Assembly: GCA_950022655.1 (NCBI GenBank)
Contig: OX465580.1
Location: 125,099,016-125,163,015, forward strand
Source of the DNA: Alentia gelatinosa
Taxonomy: Eukaryota; Annelida; Polychaeta; Phyllodocida; Polynoidae
Direction of reading: 5' to 3'
DNA length: 64,000 nt
A program made the translations under genes and the position numbers. This document shows, piece by piece, positions 29,972 to 41,959 of this stretch (positions within the stretch are counted from its first letter, which is position 1; each line of letters starts with the position of its first letter). The notes under the pieces were generated by a model, which saw only the letters and a program-made list of their open reading frames with translations, searched no databases and was not told the DNA's origin.

Positions 29972-31995
29972 GATATCTCGGTGTCTTTTGGTACCTCCCC
30001 TGCTAATGAGGGTCCCCTACTCTCTGTGACATGCTTTCTCACACGTTCACACGGGAAGGGTCATTGCACCAGCTATTCTACAGCTATTCGCTATATCTCT
30101 GAACATCTCTTTTCACTGTCTATCCTTCCATTCACGTATGAGATGTAAGTCTAGACGAGCCTAGGTCCAGGAGTATCAATTACACTACACCTACCCCAAA
30201 CCCGATCGCCAAGTTAATTTATCAAAAAGAAGTTTTATCATCATAGAAATACCACTCTATGATATTTATATTAAAGAGGTACAAAACGAGGTCCTCTCTT
30301 GTGACAGGGTGCCTAGCTCACTAGATCTGAGAAGTAGGTGTGCACTGTCTCGGTCCATGTTCTCACCTAATCTGTGAGTCTCAGTGGTCCAAAATTCGCT
30401 TATCAAAAGGAAGCAACATCATATTCACACAAGGCACACATTATTGCATCCCATATATCAATTAGTATAGACATGCTCAAGTCTTTGATTATGAGCATTC
30501 ATTAAATGATTAAACACAATCAGAATAAAGGTCATGTATCCTTCTCTGACTGGCCCATGTATCCCAACAAGGAGGGTAACCATAGTATGCAGGGACTGGA
30601 GCCAGTCTACAATTAGTAGTACACCTATCCTTAATGAGATTTCCGATGAATGGCTCATTTATCATCTAATTACGCCATCCACTTTCTGAAATAATAGAAG
30701 AATGTATAGTTTTTGATGGTGAGACTAAACCCTGCTAATAAAAAGCCTATAAAACACAGCTTTGTCCTACCAGAGACAAAACTTACGAGACTGTCCTTAG
30801 CCTCCTAACCGATCTCTAAATGCCCCTAAATTGCTGTTATCTTGATTCATTCTGATTAATATCCTATGCATAAAGCGCCCTTGGGTACGGGAATTAGCGG
30901 TCATTAGTCGTCTATCCCAGTCGTACTTGTATGTTTTATCATTATGTGTCATGCCTGTGGGAGCTCCGTTACTCTAATATCAGTCCATACTCAGTAGACT
31001 GAGCAAGCAAACCTATAATTAGCCAACAGAAATAAGCTAATGCAGACAATCAGAAAACATAACAAATCATAGACAATGAGTGGCAAATGATGGAGGTGAT
31101 GTTACATTGTGGCTGCTATTTGGGTGGATATTCAGGTGGTTAATGCGACTGTGTAAAAAATCTCGCCCATCTACATCGAATAGAAACGCATGTAGCTACA
31201 ATAACCAATAAAATAACCTGGAAAATAGCATGCATAGCAGTTTGGTTTCATTCTTAGGTACAGCGGGACTGAGCTGCCACCTGGGTTTAGTGGTTGCCCC
31301 GTCGTTTGGAATTGTGTATAAAGTGGTATGGTTGGATATTTTGTACGCCCTGTTAACCTATAGCATACATATCTCTACCTATATATAAACTATTTCCAGA
31401 AAAAACGAAGACAGTTTTTTATGTGGAAACAAACTTAAAAGTCCTATATTATTAACTATGTGCGAGAGGCATCACAACGTTTACCAATGATAATCGAAAG
31501 TCTTTAATCAAATATCTTAGCCACTTAAATAGATATAGATATAGATATCTTAATCATTGGGCACACATACCCACAAAACCCTAAAGGCAGAGGGAGTGTT
31601 GAATTAATACGACAGGGTTATTGATGACACCACCAATTACATATCATTACATGTCATTACAAACAGCAAGTTGACTAAAAGTAACTGTGTATAGCTATTT
31701 GTAATTGCATGGCCGATGTTGGCGCTTATATACCTATCAAAGTAACGTAATAAATACTGAACCCCCAACACCCGAATCAATGCAGTCATGTGACATGTAT
31801 CCCTTATGACGTCATACAGAAAGTGAGGGAATTGACGTATTCCGCAGATTAATCCTATGTTGTAATAATTATCACCCCGTTACCTTATATTGCGCGAGGC
31901 AATTAAAAAAATGGTGAAGATTATACAATATCAGACATGAACATATAATTATATTGGCAGTACCACATTCTGCATAGAGAATTCCTGATGACACT
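29972..31995. other. No gene seen
   Basis: About 2 kb of AT-rich unique-looking DNA. The only repeat noticed is a short ATAGAT run near 31530. Confidence 0.45.
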
Positions 31996-32410
31996 ATAGA
32001 AAAGCAGGCATGTGACCCACCCCCAACACCTTTGTTTAACCCTCCCCATCCCCTATCCCTAAGGGCGCCGACCAAACTCATTAATTCCTCACCACGACTT
32101 AATACCCTCTTCAGGGGCACCGGTGTTAATTGCAATCCGCCCCGGTTGAATGGCGGCCGCCTAATTGGTAAAGATGACTTTGTGTGTGGCCGACGAGAAC
32201 GGAAGGGGAATTCCCGTGGGTTGGGAGAGAGCTGTGGTGGCATGTGAACAAAACAAAGCCCGGGGTGTGGCGGTGGCCGTATTGCGGGCGGGCGGGCCCC
32301 GGTGGCGGTGGGACCGTGACATGGTTTAATTGGCACCTGAGACATTACCTGCGCTTACCTTGGGGTGACACGGGGCACCTGCCCGTCCCCTGGTAGATGG
32401 TATCCGGCCA
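31996..32410. promoter_or_regulatory. GC-rich enhancer-like block
   Basis: Non-repetitive block with homeodomain cores (CTCATTAATTCC, GACTTAATACC, GTGTTAATTGC, CCTAATTGG, TTTAATTGGC), an AACAAAG Sox-like site, and CACCTG E-boxes (GGCACCTGAG, GGGCACCTGCC) in a CpG-rich setting. The regulatory role is inferred from motif density alone. Confidence 0.3.
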
Positions 32411-32484
32411 GATGGTGGGGGCTGAGCTAGACTGGCTTCAGTCCCTGTACCCCTCTATCTACCTTACCCGTCCTCTATGCGATT

Positions 32485-32708
32485 ACAGGACTTGATTCTT
32501 GGACCATTCAGGAACAAAATTATCCTTATTGAATTTTCTTGAATAATCCCATGAATGTTCATAATCAATGACTTGAGCAAGTCTAGTTTCGTTCCTTTCG
32601 GACAAGTCTTTGATTCCTGGACCTTTCAGGAGAAGTTTGATTTTTTTATTGAATTTTGTTGAATAATTTCATGAATGTTTATAATCAAGGACTTGAGCAA
32701 GTCCAGGA
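32485..32708 (+). repeat. Tandem pair, about 115-bp unit
   Basis: Two copies of CTTGATTCTTGGACC..TTCAGGA, TTGAATTTT.TTGAATAAT, CATGAATGTTCATAATCAA and GACTTGAGCAAGTC. Each copy has weak internal dyad symmetry. Confidence 0.85.
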
Positions 32709-33536
<828 letters not shown>

Positions 33537-33789
33537 TTGGGGCCTCTGATGCAGCCCTTGCTTAACCTTAATGGTTTTGTAGAGAGTTCTATTGCAGTTA
33601 TAAATGCCATGGGATATGATCGCTGGTTAAATACCATCCGAGATATAAGACACATGGGAACATAGAGGATGGACATATTTGAACATAGCAGTGAGCTCAC
33701 TATTTTCTAAAGAGAAAAATGCTGTTAATGGGAAGGAGGGGGCATGTTGACCAGACCCCATGCACCTGGCCAGCGTACATATATGTGTG

Positions 33790-33828
33790 CGGGAGGGTGG
33801 GGGTGGGGGAGGGGGAGGGGGGGGGAGA
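33790..33828 (+). repeat. G-rich quadruplex-prone tract
   Basis: Runs of three to nine G separated by single A or T residues on the plus strand; the polyproline frame opposite is compositional. Confidence 0.85.
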
Positions 33829-34789
33829 AGCCCACCTGCCGTGTTGAGGAATTCACGTGCCGCGTGTTTGGGAGGAGGGCAGCATGCAGGAAAGTCTATG
33901 AGGGACAATTAACACTGAGGAAGGAGATTAAAGTGGTCTTGGGAAGTGAATGAGGAACACGAGGCAGGGCGCGTGTAGGAGGTGGGGGGTGTGGGAGGTG
34001 GACATAGAGGTATAGATTGAGGAGATGGACTGGGAAACAGAGGCAGGTGGAGAGGGTAATAGAAAGAATGATGCAGAACAAAGGAGACCTAAATTGGAGA
34101 GGGTGGTCGGGAAACTAAAGCTTGATTAGGTTGCGGCACAAGCGTACTCGGAGAGAAGGGAGCTGATGTGAAAGACATTTATAATTGCGCAGAAAATTTA
34201 TATAACAACGAGATTTGGGTCTAGGAAAGCATTGGTTGATGCTCGCCTACTCTATAGCTATCAGCTCTGTATAACTCAGCGGTATGGTGTACACCATCTA
34301 TGATTACATAATGAACACAAAAAAATATTTGCAAGAATAATCAAGATCGACTGCAGTCCAACGTTTGAGCTGACGAGCTTGCTGTCATAATGTAAGACCA
34401 TCCCTATATAGGGGTGAATTGTGTGCATAATAAAAAAAACAAACAAAAAAAACGCACTATAAGCCATTTTCCACTGGCCGACTATTCGCCACCAATCTGC
34501 AGTCGGGAACCAACGACGCCAGATCGGTGAATGGCAACAGGCATGCAGAGAAGTGTTCACTGATTAATTGAGCATAGATTATGCAATAACACCACAATCG
34601 ACTGACTTGGTCAGCGGCCGACAGAATCAAAGGGGTTTAGAATCGTCGGTGGTGGTCATTGTGTTTGGAGGACACTTCTGTCAGTAACAACCTGTATAAA
34701 CAAGGCATACACAGCACCCTCACCGAATTTTAGATACTGACGTGGCCACCAAGAACCAGATTTTAGGAGAATTTAATAAATCGGTGCCA
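33829..34789. other. No gene seen
   Basis: Purine-rich up to about 34100, AT-rich after. No supported coding region. Confidence 0.4.
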
Positions 34790-35061
34790 TTTTTCGGTCA
34801 AGGTCATCGTTCTTCACGAGTTTGATAAATGAACGAGGTGACAATTGAGTGAATAGCAGGTAGTGTTCAAATGAGTTGGAGAACAACAACTTTGACCAAA
34901 ATGAGTAGCTTTCTGTAGTCATCTTAACTCTCTACACACTAAAAGAATGGCTGTTGCACAGGATATAGACCATGGAGAACGGACTACAATACTCGTAGCG
35001 GCATGGAGAACGAGTTCCCAATGTTATGCCTATGGGACAAAAATACAAAGGGTGAGATAAA
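34790..35061 (+). mobile_element. HT element class C, copy 2
   Basis: The hairpin (34790-34904) pairs TTCGGTCAAGGTCATCG with AACAACTTTGACCAAAA; the apex phrase is GAGGTGACAATTGAGTGAATA. The tail (34919-35061) shares CACAGGATATAGACCATG and GAGAACGAGTTCCCAATG and ends AAGGGTGAGATAA. Confidence 0.85.
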
Positions 35062-35065
35062 GTGG

Positions 35066-35372
35066 GGTCCAGAGACTGGAGACGCGGAGACTGGAGACCC
35101 AGAGACTCGGAACCCGGAGACTGGAGACCCAAATATTGGGAACCCGGAGACTGGGATCCTGGAGACTGGAAACCTGGAGACTGGGGAGCGGGAGACTAGG
35201 GAGCCAGAGACTGGGGAGCCGAAAACTGGGAACTCAGAGACTGGGAACCCGAGACTGGGAACCTAGAGACTGGGGACCCGGAGACTGGAGACCCAAACAT
35301 TAGGAACCCAGAGACTGGGATCCTGGAGACTGAGAACTCAGAGACTGGGGACCCGGAGACCAGGGACGGATT
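35066..35372 (+). repeat. 15-bp minisatellite, about 20 units
   Basis: Unit close to GGAACCCGGAGACTG, with divergent copies. A higher-order repeat is visible: the block AACCCGGAGACTGGAGACCC with AAATATT at 35111 recurs with AAACATT at 35276, 11 units (164-165 bp) apart. A 15-bp period keeps one frame open (an ETGNP-like pentapeptide), but neither end looks like a gene. Confidence 0.9.
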
Positions 35373-35507
35373 TAGAACGCTGTCTGGTCTCATCCCACAC
35401 CCCGATATGCAAACAGCCCACCTCAATGAACACCTAAAAAAGCACCGCTCACATCAAACAGGTGAACCGCCCCGCCTCTCCCCCACACTGACCACTGGTC
35501 ACTCTGA

Positions 35508-35535
35508 AGGTCAGCCCAAGGTCAGCCCAAGGTCA
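35508..35535 (+). promoter_or_regulatory. Triple AGGTCA direct repeat with 5-bp spacers (DR5)
   Basis: AGGTCA at 35508-35513, 35519-35524 and 35530-35535, with the spacer GCCCA both times. DR5 of AGGTCA is the classical retinoic-acid receptor/RXR element. The sites are exact; whether they are bound is unknown, and an 11-bp micro-tandem could arise by chance duplication. Confidence 0.45.
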
Positions 35536-36200
35536 GGTGCACGCCGGAATCAAATGACCCCTACCGTCCGCAGCTGGCGGGGTCAGCGGCGGGGTCAGCC
35601 TCTTCAAATGGATCTCTGGTGGCCCGGTGCAATATGTGCGATGTGTGTATGTGTGGGGAAGGGAGGGGGTTGTCTACACCTCTGATGGTTGTGGGGAATC
35701 TGTGTTTAATTATGACCACCAGGGAGGTGTGTGTTGGGGGTTCGAGTTGGGGGAGGGTTGGGCCCTTGGCGGATGGCCCTCCCTGTGACCCCTCTGTAAA
35801 CTACCCAACTGGACATTCCGAGATTTCATTGGGAATTTACCTTCATGGGCCAGTCTATAGTATATGTGTGTGTTTATAGAGAATTGTGATTCCTTTGTAA
35901 ATATGTACGATGGAAAATATACACATTTCAAAATTTTTACTGAAATCCCCTAAATAAACATTATCTAAAAAGTTAAGGAGATGAAAATTGTTGTAAAATG
36001 TAAATGAAGAAAGGTCGTATCTTTCTATAATAGGTCTATCATTCATAATAGACAAATAAAGTACAAGTAAAACTTGTCTAATGGCATTAAAGAATAACAC
36101 CACCTAATAAATATAGAAACTCCTATGTGATATTGAACGGAATCTACCGTGATCCATCAATGATGGATGATGAATAACGGTCCATTCTCATTGTATGGCA
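35536..36200. other. No gene seen
   Basis: GC-rich, G-biased up to 35780, then AT-rich. No supported coding region. Confidence 0.4.
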
Positions 36201-36366
36201 GGTGGCCATCCAAAAAGTACGTAGGCCCTGAGAAGTGGGGAGGGGGGAACTTTTTGGAAAATTTTGCGTAGGCTCATTCTTTGTTCTAGTGCATACACTA
36301 TTGGGAGAGGGATGGATAGGGGTCCAACATTTCAGAAATATTGCGTACATACTTTATTGATGGGCC
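36201..36366 (-). mobile_element. P-family MITE-like element, copy 3 (inverted)
   Basis: Ends GGTGGCCATCC..AAAGTACG and TACTTTATTGATGGGCCC. Read on the minus strand, the core contains TGTATGCACTAGAACAAAG, matching the other two copies. Confidence 0.75.
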
Positions 36367-36843
36367 CGAGGTAGAGATGCTGGATACGGCTGAAGTCTAG
36401 TCTTTCACGATGATAACCAATAGATGACCTCTGCCATTCAGCCACACGTCGGACACACACCCGCATCGCGCGTATCAGATAAGCCTCCACTCGGTGGCCT
36501 CGTACACGATATCTCACCAGTGGTGTTCAGCAGCACACAGCCTGCTCTTCACCTGCGATGCCTTTGATGTTTTTGTGGGGGTTGCACGCCGTAGAATTCA
36601 CCGATATCGCGGCGAAACTGAATCTATGCGAGATAAGGTGGGAAGAATGCATACACTATACTGCAGAATAACCTCAGTGTTTTGAACGACTAGGATAGAG
36701 CATATGCTGCAAATATTGGTATATTATCCCTACGATGACGGTGTAGGCAGACTGGGACATATTGGAAGAAGTATCTGCATATGTCCGTCAGCATTCATTA
36801 GTCACATCAAACAAGCCACCACTATCGGGAGAGAAAGGTGAAT
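36367..36843. other. No gene seen
   Basis: Mixed composition, no supported feature. Confidence 0.4.
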
Positions 36844-37131
36844 AAGGCCTGGCGTCCACCTACTACGATAGAGAGTTAGACCTACCGATATGGCACCGAT
36901 ACAGAAAGGAAATATCGGAGACATATCGGGAAGGTGCAACATCGTAGACATATATGTCTAGACATGCCAATCCACCACGCATTGTATGGAGTTTTTATCG
37001 GTGTCTAATCGCAGAAACGTGGTCAACTGCCCCGATATTAGGTGACCTTCCGACGCGATTTTGATTTTGTATTGGGAGGTGTATCGTAGACCATATCGGA
37101 GCCATATCGTAGTAGGTGGACGCCGGGCCTT
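36844..37131 (+). mobile_element. Q-family MITE-like element, copy 1
   Basis: 288 bp. Terminal inverted repeats are AAGGCCTGGCGTCCACC and GGTGGACGCCGGGCCTT, continuing into TACTACGATA / ATCGTAGTA. The interior has ATGTCTAGACATGCC and GTGTCTAATCGCAGAAACG, also found inverted at 57898-58183. No coding capacity. Confidence 0.85.
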
Positions 37132-37213
37132 GCAGTACATCTGTGCAGTAAATCTGAGTTTCGGATACAGTGGTGACAGCAGATCTATATGGAGGAGGGC
37201 GGTTTTAAATGTC

Positions 37214-37241
37214 TATCGTAGTCGGTAGACACCCGACCTTA
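37214..37241. repeat. Q-family terminal repeat fragment
   Basis: ATCGTAGTCGGTAGACACC followed by CGACCTTA resembles the Q right end, with substitutions at several sites. It lies about 80 bp beyond the full copy, so it may be a remnant of an adjacent older insertion. Confidence 0.55.
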
Positions 37242-37889
37242 GAAGCTTAAGTTAATTATTCTCAGATTAATCCGACCTAACATTATTTCTATTTCCATTA
37301 ACAATTTGCACGTAGTTAGTATTATAGCATTGCAACTGCTGAAGAGTGTTTTCCCCCTTTTGAGACCAGACTAAATACAAGGGAGACTGTTCAACTATAA
37401 TGAAGCCATATGGATTTGAATGATATATATATTCCAGAAAAAAACCTTCATCCTGATCACTGTCCAATCTTCATTCAAAAATGTTTTATTGATCAAACAG
37501 AATTAAGGATAAACAGTCCACTGACACAGGTGGTGTTCTTCCATTGATTACCAGATGAAGACACAAAGATACACAACGGCCATTCATACACACACAATCC
37601 TCACTAATAAAAGTGTAAATGTAAACAACTCTCTTAGTTATATAATAAGTACCGCATATCCAAAATTCATTATGATCTTATGATCAATTATTGTCCGTTG
37701 TATGCCTATGTGAATTTTTGATCTATCAAAAGATTGATTGCGATAGACTACTGCGATCTTTTGATCGACAATGTTCTCACATTTCGCTGATAATATCCTT
37801 CAATCTCACTTTTAAAATGTCAGGATGCCTTTGTAATGACTAAGAAGTGGGGGTGAACTGTGTGTACATTGTATATTACCATATACCTG
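37242..37889. other. No gene seen
   Basis: AT-rich with repeated TTTTGATC/GATCAAAA words around 37710-37770 that form a weak dyad. Confidence 0.45.
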
Positions 37890-38230
37890 CGTGTTATAGG
37901 GGTACGGGCGTGCTGATCACAGCCAGGTGTGCGCGCCCACCTGTGCACCCCTCATCACTCCTCCAGGGTTATCTCCTCAGGGCATCGCCGGTGGCTCCTC
38001 TAGCGGTCAGAGATCACGCCCGGGGGCAGCCCGGATCCGCCCAACCACCTCCGTGCGCATGCGCTGCGCGGATTATGTGACCAGCGGTCATCGGGGTGCT
38101 GGTAACTGGCGTGGTTTATGGAAGCTGCAGTTCGCTGGTAGTGTCCATTGGTGGCCCATAGGGGGCGTCCAGAGCTCGCCCTCTGCCCTTCTGCGCATGT
38201 GCGGACATGGCGTGTAGCATGCTGGGATCA
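37890..38230. promoter_or_regulatory. CpG-rich block with NRF1-type site
   Basis: CpG- and GC-rich, with an exact palindromic TGCGCATGCGC at 38054-38064, a second CTGCGCATGTGC near 38190, and a CCATTGG box. This matches CpG-island promoters, but no plausible first exon was found on either strand. Confidence 0.35.
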
Positions 38231-39005
38231 GCGGGTGGAGATGGGTGGAGATAAGGCAGGAAACACATGGTATGGGCGCATGGGCAGTTATTGACCATCG
38301 GGGCCAATCATGTGGACGTTTACATGCACAGACGTCACGTGGTGACCTATGGACCACCGCCGATGACAGAAAAATGTCCTTGACAAGGGAATACATGTGT
38401 AAATGCTTGAAGGTGAATTTTTTAGACAAAAGATGACTTGACAATACTAAGACTACTTGATGTGTGACTAGGATAAGACTTGCCTGGGTGCACGGTCAGA
38501 AAATGTACTTTTCTCTATTCTAAGTAAATTCGTGTCAGTCCTGCCAAGTATTTCTAAAAGAAACTTGAAAGTGCCTTTTACCTGAAAACCCATTTGTTGT
38601 ACAGATACAACCGTGTAAATGACACTATTCGTTGAGGGGCATCAGCAGATTCCTGTTTTTTCTTCTTTTGATGTGTACACCAGAAAAGGCTTATAATGCC
38701 AACTGCAGTTATCCTAGCACAGGGAACCACGAAGATATAGCCAATGACCCCTGTCTATAGAATTACACAAATACCAAGGACCTTAGAAAACAATAAGAGA
38801 ATATAGAAATTGATGAGAGTTTGCTTCGTACACCTTGCTTCACCTGAGGTCACCATAAACCATAGAAATGATCCTGATCACGGGCCACTCCTCACGTGAG
38901 TTCTCACTGGCTCTAAGCCTTGATCGGATGATCGGAATTAACATTGGTGATGCAATGTCTCGTACATCAAATCACAAACCAACTATTAAAGAAGAAACAA
39001 ACAGG
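38231..39005. other. No gene seen
   Basis: AT-rich after 38400; no supported feature. Confidence 0.4.
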
Positions 39006-39184
39006 TTTTAGTCAAATTCATCGTTTTTTACGAGTTTGATGCAGAGTGATTTGAATGAGGTGACAGCCAAGTGAATAGGAGGTAGTGCTCATATGAGTTG
39101 GAGAACAACAACTTTGACGAAAATGAGTTGCTTTCTGTATTCATCTTGAGCCTTTGGGACAAAAATACCAGGGGTGGGATGAAA
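39006..39184 (+). mobile_element. HT element class C, copy 3, shortened tail
   Basis: The hairpin (39006-39127) pairs TTTTAGTCAAATTCATCG with AACTTTGACGAAAATGAG; the apex phrase is GAGGTGACAGCCAAGTGAATA. The tail is reduced to its last part (GCCTTTGGGACAAAAATAC to AGGGGTGGGATGAAA), so the class-specific half is deleted. Confidence 0.8.
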
Positions 39185-40030
39185 GCAACAATGATATTTT
39201 TCTTATTTCAGAGAGAAATGACACTTGAAATATATCGTGGGGTGATTGACCATATTAGTTTCTTCAACGTTACGTATTTCTAAGTGCTTTTTTTTTATCT
39301 GGATCAAGTGTTGTACTCGTGTAGCTCTATAGTACTAAATGTAAAGCACTATTCTATAAAACCATGCAGACACGAGTGATAGTGCATACAATACTCTATG
39401 AAATATAGGGTCTTCCCATTCGCTAACAACAGAAAGGATGTGAGATACAAAGACGTTGTGAGATAAGGTATGGATCTTCCAGAGTGTGAAACCAGTGATT
39501 CTCCAGTTCGCAATTGTTGGATCTGAGTGGTTGGTGTTCCAGTAAAGCTTACAGATAACATTGGTGACCATTAAGAACATAAATCACATCAGAGATTTCT
39601 CCATTGATAAGACTCCCGATTGAGTCCTTTTCAATATCTCCCTATAGCTGGCATTCAATTTCTATCAAACCAAATGAATGCCTATAAAGTACAGCTATCG
39701 ATCTTATTGAAATAAAAGTCATATGAAAACAGACTCAGCTTCGCGTTTAAGCTGGTCAGTGTGAAGAAACCTTACCATGAGAGTATCAAAAATGTTTTCC
39801 TTTTTAAGCACCCTCAAGGGGCTGCAGAATATGAAACGACACATGAGGAATAAAGCACATGAAAGGGAACACTATAGCGTGGAGTAACTTGTTTATAAAG
39901 TTACATTGTTGGGGGCCATGCTCCCTGCCCCTTACCCCTACACCCAAGGAGACCCAGCCCCTTTGATAACGCACCGCCATTGTTATTGGGCGCAAGCCTC
40001 GTTTTGATCAAAGCCCAGATAGACCCACAC
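39185..40030. other. No gene seen
   Basis: AT-rich. A CAGCTTCGCGTTTAAGCTG dyad lies near 39735. Confidence 0.4.
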
Positions 40031-40480
40031 CAGGTGTCGCCTCGAGCGTCCCCGGCCGCCATGTTGGGACGCGCGTCGCGCCATTGTAACGACCGACAAT
40101 GACGACGTAACACGGCGGTCAGCGCTGGTCAGTGGTCAACACTTTGATGGTCGTGTGAAGGTCAGACAAGGTCAGATCAGGGTGTGTGCGGGTCCTCTGG
40201 ACCTGATCGCCCGGGTCGACGTGAACGCATGCTTCTGGCGCCCGCGCGGGTCGCCGGAACGCTGACCCGACCTCCGGGTCACTTCCGCCACCCGGAGGGC
40301 ATCTTGTGGCGCCCCCACTCGGCAGGGGTGCGGGCCCGTAGCCTCGCTTCCATTCGTCATGATCAGAGGTGGTGTAGGGGTTGGGCAAACACGCGGTGGG
40401 CGGTTAATCTGTTAATCTGTACGGTTTGCAAACTCAGAGTAGTGATGGATCAGTGGTGTGCATGGCACGACGTTTGATGT
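40031..40480. promoter_or_regulatory. CpG-rich block with YY1-like and DR4 AGGTCA motifs
   Basis: GCCGCCATGTTGGG at 40055-40068 matches the YY1 consensus. An AGGTCA direct repeat with a 4-bp spacer (40159-40164 and 40169-40174, DR4) and further GGTCA halves follow. CpG density is high to about 40320. Frames across it overlap on both strands and look compositional. Confidence 0.35.
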
Positions 40481-40605
40481 CTTTGTAAAAAAGAAGCCTT
40501 TCTTGTTTTCTATGTGTGTGGCTGTTCATATATCTGTACAGGTACTTCAATAAACTGTGTAGTTAATAGTGCAGATTTCCGGCTCACCCAGGACCACAGG
40601 CGCCC

Positions 40606-40792
40606 CTAGGATCGTATATGTAGACCCTTTTCTATATGCCATAGAGACCCATGGAAGATGTGCGTCAACTTTATTCAACGCTTATGAATGACCTTATGGA
40701 TATCAAATACTGTCTTAGTGAACAGACTTGAATATTATTATACGATAACCCTTATACAAGGTAAAGAAAAGGGTCTTCTTGTATGATCCTAG
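40606..40792. mobile_element. L-family MITE-like element, copy 1
   Basis: 187 bp with terminal inverted repeats CTAGGATCGTATATGTAG / CTTGTATGATCCTAG, extending into ACCCTTTTCT / AGAAAAGGGT. An interior part (TTTATTCAACGCTTATG, CTGTCTTAGTGAACAG) recurs inverted at 61816-61950. Confidence 0.8.
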
Positions 40793-41037
40793 ATTATTAA
40801 ATGGCGACCAGCCTATACCACTATGATCATATCAATAACTCTGATACAAAGATTCATCCTTCATGTTTGAAATCATTCATGAATGCCACCTCTCATAATG
40901 CCAATTTGGATGGTTACATTGTCATATTAGCGAGAGTCCAAAAATACATGTATAAATAATCCTTCCTGTATCTATTTGTAGGAAAATATATATTTATATA
41001 TCACCATCAGGGAGAAAGGTAGATCGATAGAGAAAGA
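40793..41037. other. No gene seen
   Basis: AT-rich spacer. Confidence 0.4.
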
Positions 41038-41074
41038 GGTGAAGAGAGCGAGAGAGGGAAAGAAAGAGAGAAAG

Positions 41075-41110
<36 letters not shown>
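41038..41110 (+). repeat. (GA)n polypurine tract
   Basis: About 70 bp of GA/GAAA, all purine, with H-DNA potential. Confidence 0.95.
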
Positions 41111-41111
<1 letters not shown>

Positions 41112-41460
41112 CGCATACATGTACATACATAGATTGATACAATGCATGTTTATCATTTCATATGTAGTGGGAGATAGACACCCCTATAATCTTATATAGA
41201 GAGCGACACTGTGCTCCTGATATCCTTTGATCTAACTAAGACATACTCACATCTTACTTTTGCTGTCATTTTATTTGACAAAATAATTCAACGACTAGCA
41301 TTTACTTACGCCTACATCAATATCACCAAATTATAAGAGCCATGCTATCTGATACACCTGCTTGCCCGTATACATGCTGAAAATGACTATTGATAAAGGC
41401 TGCTACTTGAGCAGCCCCTTATCACTTACTGGAATCACGTCGGCAAGATCAAAGGACGTG
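41111..41460. other. No gene seen
   Basis: AT-rich; no supported feature. Confidence 0.4.
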
Positions 41461-41720
41461 TCGATGTGACGTGGTTGTCACGGGATGTGACGTGGTTGTC
41501 AGGGGACGTGACACGGTTGTCACGGTACACACAGGAGGGGCCGGGGCTGGGCGGGCCAGTGGGCGGTGGTGGGCGGGCGGCGGCGGGCGGGCGGCGGCGG
41601 CTGTGGCAGTAGGTAAGCGCCGGGTATGAGGGCCCTAGTCACCTGTGGTCAGTGGCAGGGTGAGCGGTCAGCTTTGACGCACCTGCCGTCTGCCACGACG
41701 ACCTTGTCGTGACGGGCATA
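41461..41720 (+). promoter_or_regulatory. GC-rich block: triple GTGACGTGGTTGTCA and G-run cluster
   Basis: GTGACGTGGTTGTCA at 41466-41480 and 41487-41501, and GTGACACGGTTGTCA at 41508-41522 (period 21 bp), each with a TGACG(T) CRE-like core. They are followed by dense GGGCGGGCGGCGGCGGG (41535-41600, Sp1-like and quadruplex-prone) and a GTAGGTAAGC donor-like site near 41609. It resembles a GC-rich promoter with a first-exon end, but no coding sequence can be assigned. Confidence 0.35.
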
Positions 41721-41959
41721 GCCGTCAAGGTCAAACTCTCTCTGACCACCTTACTTAAAGTATCAGATTTGCCACGTACTTGAAGCTTGGGAAAGTTCAC
41801 CATCAAAAAGGTCTTTGCGGTGTGTTTTCAGAGCGCAATTTAATCCCAAATGCTCCTGCTTTAGAAAGTCTGCCCAGTGTTCCCATTCTCGATGTGTGCG
41901 TGTATTCAGAACGGTATTCATGAATGAAACGTTCATAAACGATAACACAGGGAGCTGTC

